Part shown: piece after piece, positions 1-7,838 of the stretch
Layout of the letters: every line of letters begins with the position of its first letter
Numbering within the stretch: the first letter of the stretch is position 1
Source of the DNA: Streptomyces himalayensis subsp. himalayensis
Lineage (GTDB): Bacteria > Actinomycetota > Actinomycetes > Streptomycetales > Streptomycetaceae
Assembly: GCF_013778455.1 (NCBI RefSeq)
Contig: NZ_JACEHE010000012.1
Coordinates: 186,001 to 250,000 of the forward strand
Direction of reading: 5' to 3'
DNA length: 64,000 bases
Notes under the pieces: generated by a model
Told to the model about the DNA's origin: nothing
The model's input: the letters and a program-made list of their open reading frames with translations, nothing else
Databases searched by the model: none
Translations under genes and position numbers: made by a program

Positions 1-191
1 CCGCGCAGGCGGAGCGGGCCATGTCGTTCTGGCCGAACAAGGGCGAGGAGGACCCGCGCCCGGCCCAGGGCACCGCGTACGAGCGGCTCCCGGCCGTCGC
101 GCCGAAGGCCCCGGTCGTCCCGGCGGACGCGTTCGGCGCGCTGAAGCTGCCGTTCCTGGGTATGCCGGCGGTGCCGCCGAAGAGGCCGTAA
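1..191 (+). CDS. C-terminal end of an unidentified protein (partial)
   Basis: An open frame enters from the left edge (codons begin at base 3) and ends with TAA at 189-191, giving about 62 residues. The visible tail is rich in proline and alanine and ends in PAVPPKRP, with no domain I can recognise. A strong hairpin follows 20 bases after the stop, as expected for the end of a real transcription unit. It could be the tail of an oxidoreductase, but nothing visible decides this. Confidence that it codes is fair; the function is unknown. Confidence 0.55.
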   Translation, partial: AQAERAMSFWPNKGEEDPRPAQGTAYERLPAVAPKAPVVPADAFGALKLPFLGMPAVPPKRP

Positions 192-210
192 CGCCTCTCG
201 GCGTTACGCG

Positions 211-248
211 AAAAGGACCCGTGCTCCCCTCCGAGCGCGGGTCCTTTT
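211..248. terminator. Probable bidirectional terminator
   Basis: A stem of about 16 pairs joins AAAAGGACCCGTGCTC to GAGCGCGGGTCCTTTT with one G-T pair and a short loop. It has A-runs on one side and T-runs on the other, so it could serve both the upstream plus-strand gene and the convergent surface-protein gene. Confidence 0.8.
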
Positions 249-312
249 CCGTATATGGGGCCTTCGGCTGTGCCCCATACGGGGCTGTGCCGTGCCCTAC
301 TTGCGATGTGCC

Positions 313-1359
313 TTACGCGGCAGCGCCCTCGCTCTTACGACGCCGGACGACGAAGACCGCACCGGCACCGCCGACGACCGCGACACCGCCGACGAGGGCG
401 ATGGTGGGCAGCATCGAGGAGGAACCGGTCTCGGCGAGGTTGCCGGTGGCCGGGATCTTGTCGGCGCCGCCCTGCGGCTCCTTGCCGCTCTCCGGCTTGT
501 CGCCCTTGCCCGGCTTGGCCTTGCCCGGGTCGTCGTTGTCGCTGCCGGCCGGGAGGACGGTGAACTCGTAGAACGCGAACGAGCTGTGGACGCAGTTCTT
601 CTCCTCGTCCACGTAGCCGCCGAGGCCGATGGTGAAGCCGTCGCCGGCAGGCGCCTTCGCGCTGATGTTGACGCGCAGCTTGATGGCGACGACCTCCTTG
701 GCACCCAGCGATGTCTCGCCGAAGTACCAGCCGTTGCCGACCTCGTCGGCGATCGACTCCCAGGTCTTGCTCGCCGGGTTGAAGTACTCGAGCTGGGCGT
801 AGGTGCTCAGCCAGTCCTTCTCGTTGTCGCTCTCCGAGAAGTTGTCCACAGCGGCGAGCCACTGGACGGTGCCCAGAGCCTTGTCGCTCTTGTTGGAGGC
901 GGTCAGCGTGAACTTGTGCCAGCCGCTGCCCGCGACGATCTTGCCGGGAAGACCGGAGACGGCGAGGTCCAGCTGGGAGTCGACGTCGACACCGTCCTCG
1001 TCGACCGGGCACTCCTCGGGCCACTCGCTCGGCTCGGCGCTCGGCGACGCGGACTCGCTCGGCGGCACCGAAGCGCTCGGCGACGCGGACTCGCTCGGCG
1101 AGGAGGACGCGCCGCTCTCTTCGGTGGCCGGGGTGCTCTCGGTCGCCGAAGGGCTGCTCGCTTCGGTGGCCGGGGTGCTCTCGGTGGCCGAGGGGCTGCT
1201 CGCTTCGGTGGCCGGAGTGCTCTCGGTCGCCGAAGGCGAGCTGCTCTCCGTCGTCGTGGTCGTGGTGTCGTCCGCGAACGCGGCCGGCGCCGACAGGAGC
1301 GCGATCGGGGCTATGACAGCCGTCGCGGCCGCAGCGGCCAGGGCACGGCGAAGCTTCAT
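313..1359 (-). CDS. LAxTG sortase-anchored surface protein
   Basis: A 348-residue secreted protein. The start at MKLRR is chosen because a GAGG motif lies just upstream and a clean signal peptide follows (two Arg, an Ala-rich hydrophobic core, cleavage near APAAFA). Residues about 30-110 are a Ser/Thr/Pro/Glu stalk built of repeats of the type SPSATESTPATEAS. A folded middle region with a few aromatic and cysteine residues follows. The C-terminus is a full sorting signal: LAETG, a hydrophobic stretch of about 20 residues, then RRRK. LAxTG is the motif preferred by class E sortases, as in streptomycete chaplins, so the protein is probably linked to peptidoglycan. The binding or structural role is unknown. 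The repeats in the stalk suggest length variation between strains. Confidence 0.88.
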   Translation of the reverse strand: MKLRRALAAAAATAVIAPIALLSAPAAFADDTTTTTTESSSPSATESTPATEASSPSATESTPATEASSPSATESTPATEESGASSSPSESASPSASVPPSESASPSAEPSEWPEECPVDEDGVDVDSQLDLAVSGLPGKIVAGSGWHKFTLTASNKSDKALGTVQWLAAVDNFSESDNEKDWLSTYAQLEYFNPASKTWESIADEVGNGWYFGETSLGAKEVVAIKLRVNISAKAPAGDGFTIGLGGYVDEEKNCVHSSFAFYEFTVLPAGSDNDDPGKAKPGKGDKPESGKEPQGGADKIPATGNLAETGSSSMLPTIALVGGVAVVGGAGAVFVVRRRKSEGAAA

Positions 1360-1747
1360 GAAGACCTCGGTGAAGTCCGGCGTACTGCGGCACCGCAGTA
1401 CGAAGTGAGGAGGCCTCCGCCTCATGGGGGGACGCGGATGTGGCCGTTGGTTCCGAACATGTGACCTGTGGTCCCTGGGAATGGTTGTGCTCATTCTTAG
1501 GGAATTCTTATGTGACTTGGGACACGTGGGGTTCGTGCTGGTTCACGGCCTTGGGCTCTGAGCCGTCCGTGGGTTCGTTGTGCGGTCGTGATCAAGCCCG
1601 TACAACCATTTCCGCGAGCTTGGATCGTTACGTAAATCGCTGGCAAAACGGGCTTGTTGGGGGCTTGGATGACGCTTCCGCGGACGGATTCGGGTTTCCG
1701 TGCGGACGGCTTTTCGGGCCGTGAGACATGAAGGTGGAGAACAAGAC
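1360..1747. other. Divergent intergenic region, no gene seen
   Basis: This separates the surface-protein gene from the lipoprotein gene and must hold both promoters. It is less GC-rich than its surroundings. Around 1493-1512 the minus strand carries AAGAAT twice around a five-base spacer, which could be an operator. I see no convincing ORF or RNA gene. Confidence 0.5.
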
Positions 1748-2473
1748 GTGAAGTCAGCTGCGCAGCGGGCCCTCGTGGCCGCGTCCGTGGTGGCCGCTCT
1801 GGGCCTGACCGCCGCGTGCGGCGGGAACGGTGGCGGGGACGACGCCAAGGCGTCGTCGAAGGAGAGCTCTCAGAGCAAGGAGACCGCGGCCGCGGAGGCC
1901 GGGGCCAAGGCGCTGACCGCCGCGCAGCTGGACAAGGCCGTCGTCACCAGCGCCGAGCTCAAGGGCTACAAGATCGAGAAGATGTCCGGTGCGGACATGC
2001 CGTCCGAGATCGTGCCCGCCGACCCGGCCGAGTGCCAGCCGCTCGCGGACATGTTCATGTTCAGCACCCAGCCGAAGGCGCAGGCCCGTATCGGCCGTAC
2101 TCTCACCGGCCCGAACGAGCTCGACGCCACGGTCACCTCGCTCGCCCTCCTCGCGCACGAGCAGGCCGACGCCGAGAAGATCATGGCGGGGCTGCGCACG
2201 GCCACCGAGAAGTGCACCGGGTACGAGCACGCCGACTACGAGTACAGCGGCGTCGAGGCGCTGGACGCCCCTGACGCGGGCGACGAGGCCGTGTCGTACA
2301 AGGTCACCGGAGACATAGACGGCGACAAGGTGCCGATGGCCTTCACGGTCGTCCGCAGCAGCTCGACCATCGTGTCCTTCTACGCGATCAACATGCTCGA
2401 CGCCAAGAAGGTCGAGGTTCCCGCAGAGGTCGTCGACGCCCAGCTCGCCAAGCTGGAGAAGGTCGCCGGCTGA
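1748..2473 (+). CDS. Secreted lipoprotein of unknown function
   Basis: A 241-residue protein starting at GTG (1748) behind the ribosome site AAGGTGGAG. The N-terminus VKSAAQRALV followed by a hydrophobic core and the lipobox LTAAC marks a lipoprotein; the cysteine should be lipidated and hold it on the outer face of the membrane. A low-complexity Lys/Ser/Glu linker follows, then a domain of about 170 residues containing two cysteines spaced so that they could form a disulfide. The domain looks like the small lipoproteins common in actinomycetes, but I cannot name a family. A hairpin terminator follows directly, so it is probably a single-gene transcript. Confidence 0.85.
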   Translation: MKSAAQRALVAASVVAALGLTAACGGNGGGDDAKASSKESSQSKETAAAEAGAKALTAAQLDKAVVTSAELKGYKIEKMSGADMPSEIVPADPAECQPLADMFMFSTQPKAQARIGRTLTGPNELDATVTSLALLAHEQADAEKIMAGLRTATEKCTGYEHADYEYSGVEALDAPDAGDEAVSYKVTGDIDGDKVPMAFTVVRSSSTIVSFYAINMLDAKKVEVPAEVVDAQLAKLEKVAG

Positions 2474-2504
2474 GCACACAAGCAGGCTGACCGCAAAAGA
2501 GAGA

Positions 2505-2544
2505 CCGGCCGGCCCCGGGCGTCCCCGGAGCCGGCCGGCCCTTT
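2505..2544 (+). terminator. Rho-independent-type terminator after lipoprotein gene
   Basis: CCGGCCGG...CCGGCCGG arms form a very stable stem around a short CGT loop, followed by CCCTTTG. It lies 30 bases after the lipoprotein stop. Confidence 0.75.
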
Positions 2545-2939
2545 GTCGACCGGGCTGCTGTCCCCTGCCGTCCGGTCACATGTCTGGAGCGAGGTCCCAC
2601 GACGCACAGCACGATCCGTACGCCTCATCGCTCCAGCGGAGCCACGCGTGGTTCTCCAACGAGCCGCCCCTGGCTGGCACGGACACCCGGACCAACGAAG
2701 CCCGCGAAAGCCCGGTCACGCGCCGTATGGGTGAGAGCGGATGCGAACGTGTGCGCGGCTGTACGCCTTGGACCGGCACGGGTGCGCCTGGGGCCGGAAC
2801 GAGCGAGCGCGCCTGCGGCCGACACGGGTGCGTATGCGACCGTCACGAGTGGGCCCGCGACCGACACGAGTACGCCCGCGGCCGGGCGCATGCTGTCGTG
2901 GCACGTGCCCGGCCGCGCGGCCGTGATGCAGGCGGCCGC
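2545..2939. other. Gene-less region with a degenerate repeat array
   Basis: No convincing ORF. From about 2740 to 2930 the sequence repeats variants of GACCGRCACGRGTRCG with irregular spacing. Long open frames here have the unnatural composition (Arg, Gly, Thr) expected of GC-rich noncoding DNA. It lies between the ends of the convergent lipoprotein and chorismate mutase genes. Confidence 0.5.
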
Positions 2940-3227
2940 TCAGATACGGCCCCGGCACAGCTCCAGCAGCGTCATCGCCAGCGACGTGCCGGGCTTGCCC
3001 AGCGCGTCCCGGTAGCGGCCGAGGACCTCCATCTCGCGGGACAGGTTCACACGGCGTCCGCCGGATGCGATCCGGGCGTCCTGGATCACGGCCGAGACGG
3101 CCATCCGTTCCTGGACCAGGCCGATGATCCTGTCGTCGAGTGCGTCGATGCGCTCGCGCGCGCCGGTGATCAGGTCGGCCGCCTCGTCGGTACGGGCGCC
3201 GGTCTTCTCCGCGGAGGTGGTGGTCAT
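2940..3227 (-). CDS. Chorismate mutase, AroQ type
   Basis: A 95-residue all-helical protein matching the short AroQ chorismate mutase family, which converts chorismate to prephenate at the head of phenylalanine and tyrosine synthesis. Visible hallmarks are the first-helix pattern ITGARERIDALDDRIIGLVQ, the RMAVSAVIQ helix and a C-terminal leucine-rich helix ending LELCRGRI. The length is normal for a monofunctional enzyme. ATG at 3227 has an excellent ribosome site, AAGGAG, 8 bases upstream. Upstream lies a short leader ORF rich in Phe/Tyr codons, two hairpins and a promoter, so expression is likely set by attenuation (see the separate entries). It is divergent from guaA. Confidence 0.9.
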   Translation of the reverse strand: MTTTSAEKTGARTDEAADLITGARERIDALDDRIIGLVQERMAVSAVIQDARIASGGRRVNLSREMEVLGRYRDALGKPGTSLAMTLLELCRGRI

Positions 3228-3301
3228 CTCGGTGGCTCCTTTTCGGGTGGGTCCCCTGGTCGGGGGCGGTGCCCCGGAGCGGCAGGGCCCGTAACGACAG
3301 A

Positions 3302-3330
3302 GCGCCCCGGGCCTTGTCGGCCCGGGGCGC
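3302..3330 (-). terminator. Attenuator terminator hairpin ahead of chorismate mutase
   Basis: On the minus strand a perfect 12-base-pair stem, GCGCCCCGGGCC / GGCCCGGGGCGC, has a GACAA loop and is followed by TCTGTCGTT. It sits 23 bases after the stop of the leader ORF and about 75 bases before the chorismate mutase start, where an attenuator should be. The T-tract is poor, which is usual in Streptomyces. Confidence 0.7.
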
Positions 3331-3353
3331 CTGGGAAGTCGCTTGTCAGTTGC

Positions 3354-3425
3354 TCAAGCAGCACGACCATGGCAGCCGGTGGGCCGGTTGCCATAGGTAA
3401 AGACGAAGGTCTGGTGCTTGCGCAT
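3354..3425 (-). CDS. Leader peptide with Phe-Val-Phe-Thr-Tyr run
   Basis: A 23-codon ORF, MRKHQTFVFTYGNRPTGCHGRAA split as MRKHQTFVFTY then GNRPTGCHGRAA. It starts at an ATG placed exactly where transcription should begin from the promoter at 3432-3460, so the mRNA would be leaderless. Codons 7-11 read Phe-Val-Phe-Thr-Tyr, the two end products of the chorismate mutase branch. Directly after the Tyr codon the RNA can fold into a hairpin (3369-3394), and after the stop comes a terminator (3302-3330). This is the classic layout of ribosome-mediated attenuation. What is seen is the ORF, promoter and hairpins; the regulatory role is inferred. Confidence 0.65.
   Translation of the reverse strand: MRKHQTFVFTYGNRPTGCHGRAA
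3369..3394 (-). promoter_or_regulatory. Leader-region hairpin after the Phe/Tyr codons
   Basis: On the minus strand ATGGCA-A-CCGG pairs with CCGG-C-TGCCAT around a CCCA loop. It begins within the Tyr codon of the leader ORF, the place of a pause or 1:2 hairpin in an attenuator. CGGCCC in this hairpin could also pair with GGGCCG of the downstream terminator stem, offering a possible, short, antiterminator. Confidence 0.55.
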
Positions 3426-3431
3426 GGGAGC

Positions 3432-3460
3432 AGTATGGCCCGCGGCGCGGACAGCGTCCA
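3432..3460 (-). promoter_or_regulatory. Promoter for the chorismate mutase leader
   Basis: TGGACG and CATACT are separated by exactly 17 bases on the minus strand, matching the housekeeping (HrdB-type) consensus TTGACR-N17-TANNNT apart from single changes. The predicted start, 7 bases after the -10 box, is the A of the leader-peptide ATG. Confidence 0.6.
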
Positions 3461-3628
3461 CGCGGGTTCGGATGGTGAGACGAAGGCGGAGACCGAGCAG
3501 GGACGAAGGAGAGGGTGCGCGCCCCGGTAGAATCGACATATCAGACCCCCTGCCGCACGCAGCCCGGGCTGATGCCAGACACCTCTGCTCACGCAGATCC
3601 GCCTGCTCAACGCCGGAAGGCCGCCGCC

Positions 3629-5209
3629 GTGCCATCAGCGTCCCCCGCCGCCCCCGACACCGTCCTGGTCGTCGACTTCGGTGCGCAGTACGCCCAGCTC
3701 ATCGCCCGTCGCGTCCGTGAGGCCCGGGTCTACAGCGAGATCGTGCCGAGCACCATGCCGGTCGAGGAGATGCTCGCCAAGAACCCCGCGGCGATCGTCC
3801 TCTCCGGCGGTCCGTCGTCGGTGTACGAGGAGGGCGCGCCGACCGTCGACCGCGCGCTCTTCGAGGCCGGCGTCCCCGTCTTCGGCATGTGCTACGGCTT
3901 CCAGCTGATGGCCACCTCGCTGGGTGGCGTGGTCGACAACACGGGCGCCCGTGAGTACGGCCGTACGCAGCTCGCCGTGTCCCGCCCCGGCTCGACCCTC
4001 TTCGAGGGCACCCCGTCCGAGCAGGCGGTGTGGATGTCGCACGGTGACGCCTGCTCCGCGGCGCCCGAGGGCTTCACGGTCACCGCGTCCACGGACGTCG
4101 TGCCGGTCGCGGCCTTCGAGAACGACGAGAAGAAGCTGTACGGCGTGCAGTACCACCCCGAGGTGATGCACTCCACGCACGGCCAGCAGGTTCTCGAGCA
4201 CTTCCTCTACCGCGGCGCGGGTCTGAAGCCGTCGTGGACCACGGGCAACGTGATCGAGGAGCAGGTCGAGTCGATCCGCGCGCAGGTGGGCACCAAGCGC
4301 GCGATCTGCGGTCTGTCCGGCGGCGTCGACTCCGCGGTCGCGGCCGCGCTCGTGCAGAAGGCCATCGGCTCCCAGCTGACCTGCGTGTACGTCGACCACG
4401 GTCTGATGCGCAAGGACGAGACCGAGCAGGTCGAGAAGGACTTCGTCGCGGCCACGGGCGTGCAGCTCAAGGTCGTCGACGCGGAGGAGCGGTTCCTCAA
4501 CGCTCTCCAGGGCGTCTCGGACCCCGAGGAGAAGCGGAAGATCATCGGCCGGGAGTTCATCCGGGTCTTCGAGCAGGCCCAGGCCGAGATCATCGCCGAG
4601 GCCCCCGACGACCAGCCGGTCGAGTTCCTGGTGCAGGGCACGCTCTACCCGGACGTCGTCGAGTCCGGCGGCGGCACCGGCACGGCGAACATCAAGTCCC
4701 ACCACAACGTGGGCGGCCTGCCCGAGGACCTCGAGTTCAAGCTCGTCGAGCCGCTGCGCAAGCTGTTCAAGGACGAGGTCCGGATGGTCGGCGCCGAGCT
4801 GGGCCTGCCGGACGAGATCGTCCAGCGTCAGCCGTTCCCCGGCCCCGGCCTCGGCATCCGCATCGTCGGCGAGGTCACCAAGGAGCGCCTGGACCTGCTG
4901 CGCGAGGCCGACGCCATCGCCCGCGAGGAGCTCACCGCGGCAGGCCTGGACCGCGACATCTGGCAGTGCCCGGTCGTGCTGCTCGCGGACGTCCGCAGCG
5001 TCGGCGTCCAGGGCGACGGCCGTACCTACGGCCACCCGATCGTGCTGCGGCCCGTCTCGTCCGAGGACGCGATGACGGCCGACTGGTCGCGCCTGCCGTA
5101 CGACGTACTGGCCCGGATCTCGACCCGGATCACCAACGAGGTCAAGGACGTCAACCGCGTCGTGCTCGACGTGACGAGCAAGCCGCCGGGGACGATCGAG
5201 TGGGAGTGA
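3629..5209 (+). CDS. guaA: GMP synthase (glutamine-hydrolysing)
   Basis: A 526-residue enzyme that aminates XMP to GMP using glutamine and ATP, the last step of guanine nucleotide synthesis. The N-terminal class I glutamine amidotransferase domain begins TVLVVDFGAQYAQLIARRV and has the nucleophile Cys88 in GMCYGFQ, with the QYHPE motif closing the triad. The ATP pyrophosphatase domain carries the P-loop SGGVDS at residues 230-235. The C-terminal dimerisation domain ends with the conserved KPPGTIEWE. GTG at 3629 is taken as the start because GGAAGG lies 8 bases upstream and the length matches the family; upstream in-frame codons lack family similarity. A TAGAAT -10-like box lies at 3528-3533. 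A terminator follows the stop. Confidence 0.97.
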   Translation: MPSASPAAPDTVLVVDFGAQYAQLIARRVREARVYSEIVPSTMPVEEMLAKNPAAIVLSGGPSSVYEEGAPTVDRALFEAGVPVFGMCYGFQLMATSLGGVVDNTGAREYGRTQLAVSRPGSTLFEGTPSEQAVWMSHGDACSAAPEGFTVTASTDVVPVAAFENDEKKLYGVQYHPEVMHSTHGQQVLEHFLYRGAGLKPSWTTGNVIEEQVESIRAQVGTKRAICGLSGGVDSAVAAALVQKAIGSQLTCVYVDHGLMRKDETEQVEKDFVAATGVQLKVVDAEERFLNALQGVSDPEEKRKIIGREFIRVFEQAQAEIIAEAPDDQPVEFLVQGTLYPDVVESGGGTGTANIKSHHNVGGLPEDLEFKLVEPLRKLFKDEVRMVGAELGLPDEIVQRQPFPGPGLGIRIVGEVTKERLDLLREADAIAREELTAAGLDRDIWQCPVVLLADVRSVGVQGDGRTYGHPIVLRPVSSEDAMTADWSRLPYDVLARISTRITNEVKDVNRVVLDVTSKPPGTIEWE

Positions 5210-5228
5210 CCTCCCCAGAGTGACGAAC

Positions 5229-5259
5229 GGCGCCGCCCAGATCACTTGGCGGCGCCTTT
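5229..5259. terminator. Terminator after guaA
   Basis: GGCGCCGCC and GGCGGCGCC form a 9-pair stem with a 10-base loop and a TTT tail, 20 bases after the guaA stop. It could also serve the convergent gene at 5293. Confidence 0.75.
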
Positions 5260-5292
5260 CGCGTACGTGGGTGGGTCCTGTGCCTGCGCGCC

Positions 5293-5775
5293 TCAGGTCC
5301 GCTTGACCGTGCGTACCGCATCGCCCGGCTTCCACACCTCCACGACCAGGTACTTCTCGTCCTCGACATACGTCCGCACCACCTCCGTCACCTCGGTCCG
5401 GAAGAGATGGAACGGTTCCGGCGGCTTGACCTCGCCCGCATAGAGAGCCACGGTCTCCGGATCCTCGACCTCGATCGCGCGGCCGGAGATCCGGACGTCA
5501 CCGCCCGCCATGTGGGTACCGGCTCCGGGGTTCGCCTGGAGCGAGAAGCGCGGATCGCGCCGGAGGTCGAGCGCCTTGAGTGAGTCCGGCATCATGCCGA
5601 ACCACAGCTCGCCGTGCAGAAATCGGACCTCGAGCCCGGTGGTGCGGGGCGAACCGTCCTTGCGAAGGGTCGCAAGGATGTGATGCGTGAACTTTCCGAA
5701 GCGGTCTTCGACGGTTCTGGCGAGTTCGGGTTCGGCTGCGGAGAAGGCTGCCCAGTTATTCGACTGCGACGTCAT
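5293..5775 (-). CDS. Pyridoxamine 5'-phosphate oxidase-family flavoprotein
   Basis: A 160-residue protein of the FMN/F420-binding split-barrel superfamily. The pattern HHILATLRKDGSPRTTGLEV followed by GELWFGM and LRRDPRFSLQ is typical of these oxidoreductases, with the Asp-Pro-Arg turn that precedes the second strand block. The central VRISGRAIEVED strand and a C-terminal strand pair complete a single small barrel. Proteins of this kind bind FMN, F420 or haem and often act in detoxification; the substrate cannot be read from sequence. It is monocistronic or paired with the gene upstream on the same strand. Confidence 0.8.
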   Translation of the reverse strand: MTSQSNNWAAFSAAEPELARTVEDRFGKFTHHILATLRKDGSPRTTGLEVRFLHGELWFGMMPDSLKALDLRRDPRFSLQANPGAGTHMAGGDVRISGRAIEVEDPETVALYAGEVKPPEPFHLFRTEVTEVVRTYVEDEKYLVVEVWKPGDAVRTVKRT

Positions 5776-5851
5776 ACGGCCAGTCTGGCGCGGAAACCCG
5801 ACACCTTCTGTCGTCTTGCCGCGCCGTGTCGTCGGTGTCGCCGCCGGCGTG

Positions 5852-6496
5852 TCAGGCCGTGTGTCCGGTCTGCTGCCCGGCGGTGCCGGGTCGTGCGAAG
5901 CGGTCCCGGCCGTACTCGTCGCGGACCGGCGTGCATCCCGCGGCCGCCAGCCGCTGCCCCAGCTTCTCGCGGCGGGCCGTGCCGATCCGGAGGCTGCCCA
6001 GCAGGAACACGGGCGTCAGCACGGCGAGCGGCAGCAGAACGGCGAACTTGCCGGTCAGCAGTGCCAGCAGCAGGAAGAGGCCGGCACTGCCCCAGGCCAT
6101 CGTCATCAGCTGCTTACGGTTGACGGCCGAGCCGGCGGCGTCGTACCGGATGAGCGTCGTGACCAGATCCACGTCCGCCTCTGCCTCGGGCAGCGGTACG
6201 AGGGTGCCCGGGTGCATGCCCGGGACGGGGCCGCCACCACCCGCCTGCGGATACGCGGCCGCGTTGGCCGCGGCCCGCTGCTGCGCCGCGGGGCTCGTGT
6301 CACGGACAAGGAAGATCCGGATCTCCTTCTGTCGGCCCACATGGCGGACCTCCGCGTACCGGAAGCCGTAGCACTCGGCGATGTGGACGAGCGCGCCGAA
6401 CGTCTTCCACTCCGCGAACGGATGGATGAGTTCGACGACGTCCTGGGAGGCGACTTGCCGGAGGAGGGCGGAGATCTGGCGGTCGGCGATGGTCAT
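5852..6496 (-). CDS. Putative membrane protein with N-terminal soluble domain
   Basis: A 214-residue protein. Residues 1-65 form a soluble domain (MTIADRQISALLRQVA... EIRIFLVRD) of mixed strand and helix; a Pro/Gly linker with Ala-rich segments follows to about 105. Residues 130-170 contain two closely spaced hydrophobic segments that should form a helical hairpin in the membrane, and the tail is basic. The ATG at 6496 begins the conserved-looking part; the ribosome site (GAAAG) is weak, so the true start may differ. I do not recognise a named family and infer no function. Confidence 0.65.
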   Translation of the reverse strand: MTIADRQISALLRQVASQDVVELIHPFAEWKTFGALVHIAECYGFRYAEVRHVGRQKEIRIFLVRDTSPAAQQRAAANAAAYPQAGGGGPVPGMHPGTLVPLPEAEADVDLVTTLIRYDAAGSAVNRKQLMTMAWGSAGLFLLLALLTGKFAVLLPLAVLTPVFLLGSLRIGTARREKLGQRLAAAGCTPVRDEYGRDRFARPGTAGQQTGHTA

Positions 6497-6537
6497 GGTG
6501 ATCTTTCTGATGGGGACGGTGCGTTGTCCGGTGGGAC

Positions 6538-6573
6538 GGACAGGACGTACTGGATGGACAGGACGCACTGGAC
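6538..6573. repeat. Two tandem 18-bp units
   Basis: GGACAGGACGYACTGGAY occurs twice head to tail, with a degenerate third copy downstream, in the divergent region between the 5852 and 6764 genes. Confidence 0.55.
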
Positions 6574-6763
6574 CGGACCGGGCGGACAGGGGACATACAG
6601 CGAGACTCGTCAGCACCCGTGACGGTTGTGCATGCGGTCTCTTCACATCCGTGCCCTGTCTTCCTGCGCTGACCGGCGGTAACTTCCGCTCCGTACGACT
6701 CCGTACCGCTCGGTACGCACCGCGGGACCGGTGAAGGTCCGCACTTCCAGGGCTGGAGGACAT

Positions 6764-7549
6764 ATGCAGGCGCCGACGCCGATCCCCACCGAGCAGCTGC
6801 GGTTCGCGATGCCACCGGTGCACGAGTCGGTCGCCGACGAGCGGCAGTACCGCAAGGAACGGCTGGCAGGGGCCCTGCGGGTGTTCGGGCGGCTCGGATA
6901 CGAGGACGGAGTGTCCGGGCACATCACCGCGCGGGACCCCGAGTACACGGACTGCTTCTGGGTGAACCCCTTCGGGATGCCGTTCCAGCACATCACCGCG
7001 GGCGATCTCGTCCTCGCCAACTCCGAGGGGCAGGTCGTCGAGGGCGAATACCACGTCAACCAGGCAGCGTTCACCGTACACGCGCAGGTGCACACCGCCC
7101 GCCCCGACGCGGTCGCCGTCGCCCACTGTCACTCGGTGTACGGGCGCGCACTGTCGACGCTGCGCGAACTCCTCGACCCGATCACGCAGGAATCCTGTGC
7201 TTTCTACGAGGATCACGCTCTCTACGACGATTACACGGGCGTCGCCGTGGACGCAGAGGAGGGCCGCCGGATCGCGTCCGCGCTCGGCCCGCGCAAGGCG
7301 GTGATCCTGCGCAACCACGGGCTGCTGACGGTCGGCGACTCGGTCGACGCGGCGGCCTGGTGGTTCATCTCGATGGAGCGCTCCTGCCAGGTCCAGCTGA
7401 GCGCCAGGGCCGCGGGCCGGCCGACGCTGATCGACCACAAGCAGGCGCTGGCCACCCGCGAACAGCTCGGCGGCGATCTGGTGGCGTGGATCAACTACCA
7501 GCCGCTGTGGCGTGCCGTCAGCAGCACGGAACCCGATCTGCTGCCGTAG
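6764..7549 (+). CDS. Class II aldolase/adducin-family protein
   Basis: A 261-residue zinc-dependent aldolase-fold protein. Seen are the N-terminal RKERLAGALRVFGRLGYEDGVSGHITARDP, the phosphate-binding VNPFGMPFQHI, the zinc-ligand pair in VAHCHSVYGRAL and the third histidine in VILRNHGLLTVGDSVDAA. These are the usual markers of the L-fuculose-phosphate aldolase/ribulose-phosphate epimerase/adducin fold; the aldehyde substrate is not predictable. ATG at 6764 is chosen because GGAGG lies just 4 bases upstream. It overlaps a possible antisense microORF at its 3' end. Confidence 0.88.
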   Translation: MQAPTPIPTEQLRFAMPPVHESVADERQYRKERLAGALRVFGRLGYEDGVSGHITARDPEYTDCFWVNPFGMPFQHITAGDLVLANSEGQVVEGEYHVNQAAFTVHAQVHTARPDAVAVAHCHSVYGRALSTLRELLDPITQESCAFYEDHALYDDYTGVAVDAEEGRRIASALGPRKAVILRNHGLLTVGDSVDAAAWWFISMERSCQVQLSARAAGRPTLIDHKQALATREQLGGDLVAWINYQPLWRAVSSTEPDLLP

Positions 7550-7616
7550 AAGCAGCCACCGGCGCCCGCTCGACGACGTACGCCCATGCCCCATCCCGCT
7601 GGATGATCTCGGCCAT
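7518..7616 (-). CDS. Possible 32-residue microprotein, antisense to aldolase end
   Basis: ATG at 7616 opens MAEIIQRDGAWAYVVERAPV and continues to a TGA 32 codons later, overlapping the aldolase gene's last 32 bases on the opposite strand. The first 20 codons have G or C in nearly every third position and a natural-looking composition; the rest, over the aldolase gene, is less convincing. Only a weak GAGAA precedes it. It may be a small conserved protein or chance. Confidence 0.3.
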   Translation of the reverse strand: MAEIIQRDGAWAYVVERAPVAASTAADRVPCC

Positions 7617-7838
7617 ACCGAAATTCTCGCAGCCGGGGTCAACACGGCTTCCCCGCAATCACCCGTCCTGACCTGACCCGCGGGAAAGGCGACGGTTGAG
7701 GTGCGGCACAATTCCCTGACACGGCAGGCGGATTCGGCGGACAAGAATCCCATAACGGGATCAATGCCAAAAAGCGATCGAAAGCCGTAAAGAGATCTTC
7801 GCGGTTTCGGGAAGCGGCGCGGGAAGGCGGCGGCAGTC

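Noticed and set aside
2580..3530. A 316-codon plus-strand ORF across the chorismate mutase region
   Set aside because: Its composition (Arg/Gly/Ala/His) and position over the real minus-strand gene and leader mark it as a shadow frame; no ribosome site or domain.
3635..5335. A 566-codon minus-strand ORF across guaA
   Set aside because: It is antisense to guaA and has the Asp/Leu/Arg/His composition typical of a GC-rich shadow frame.
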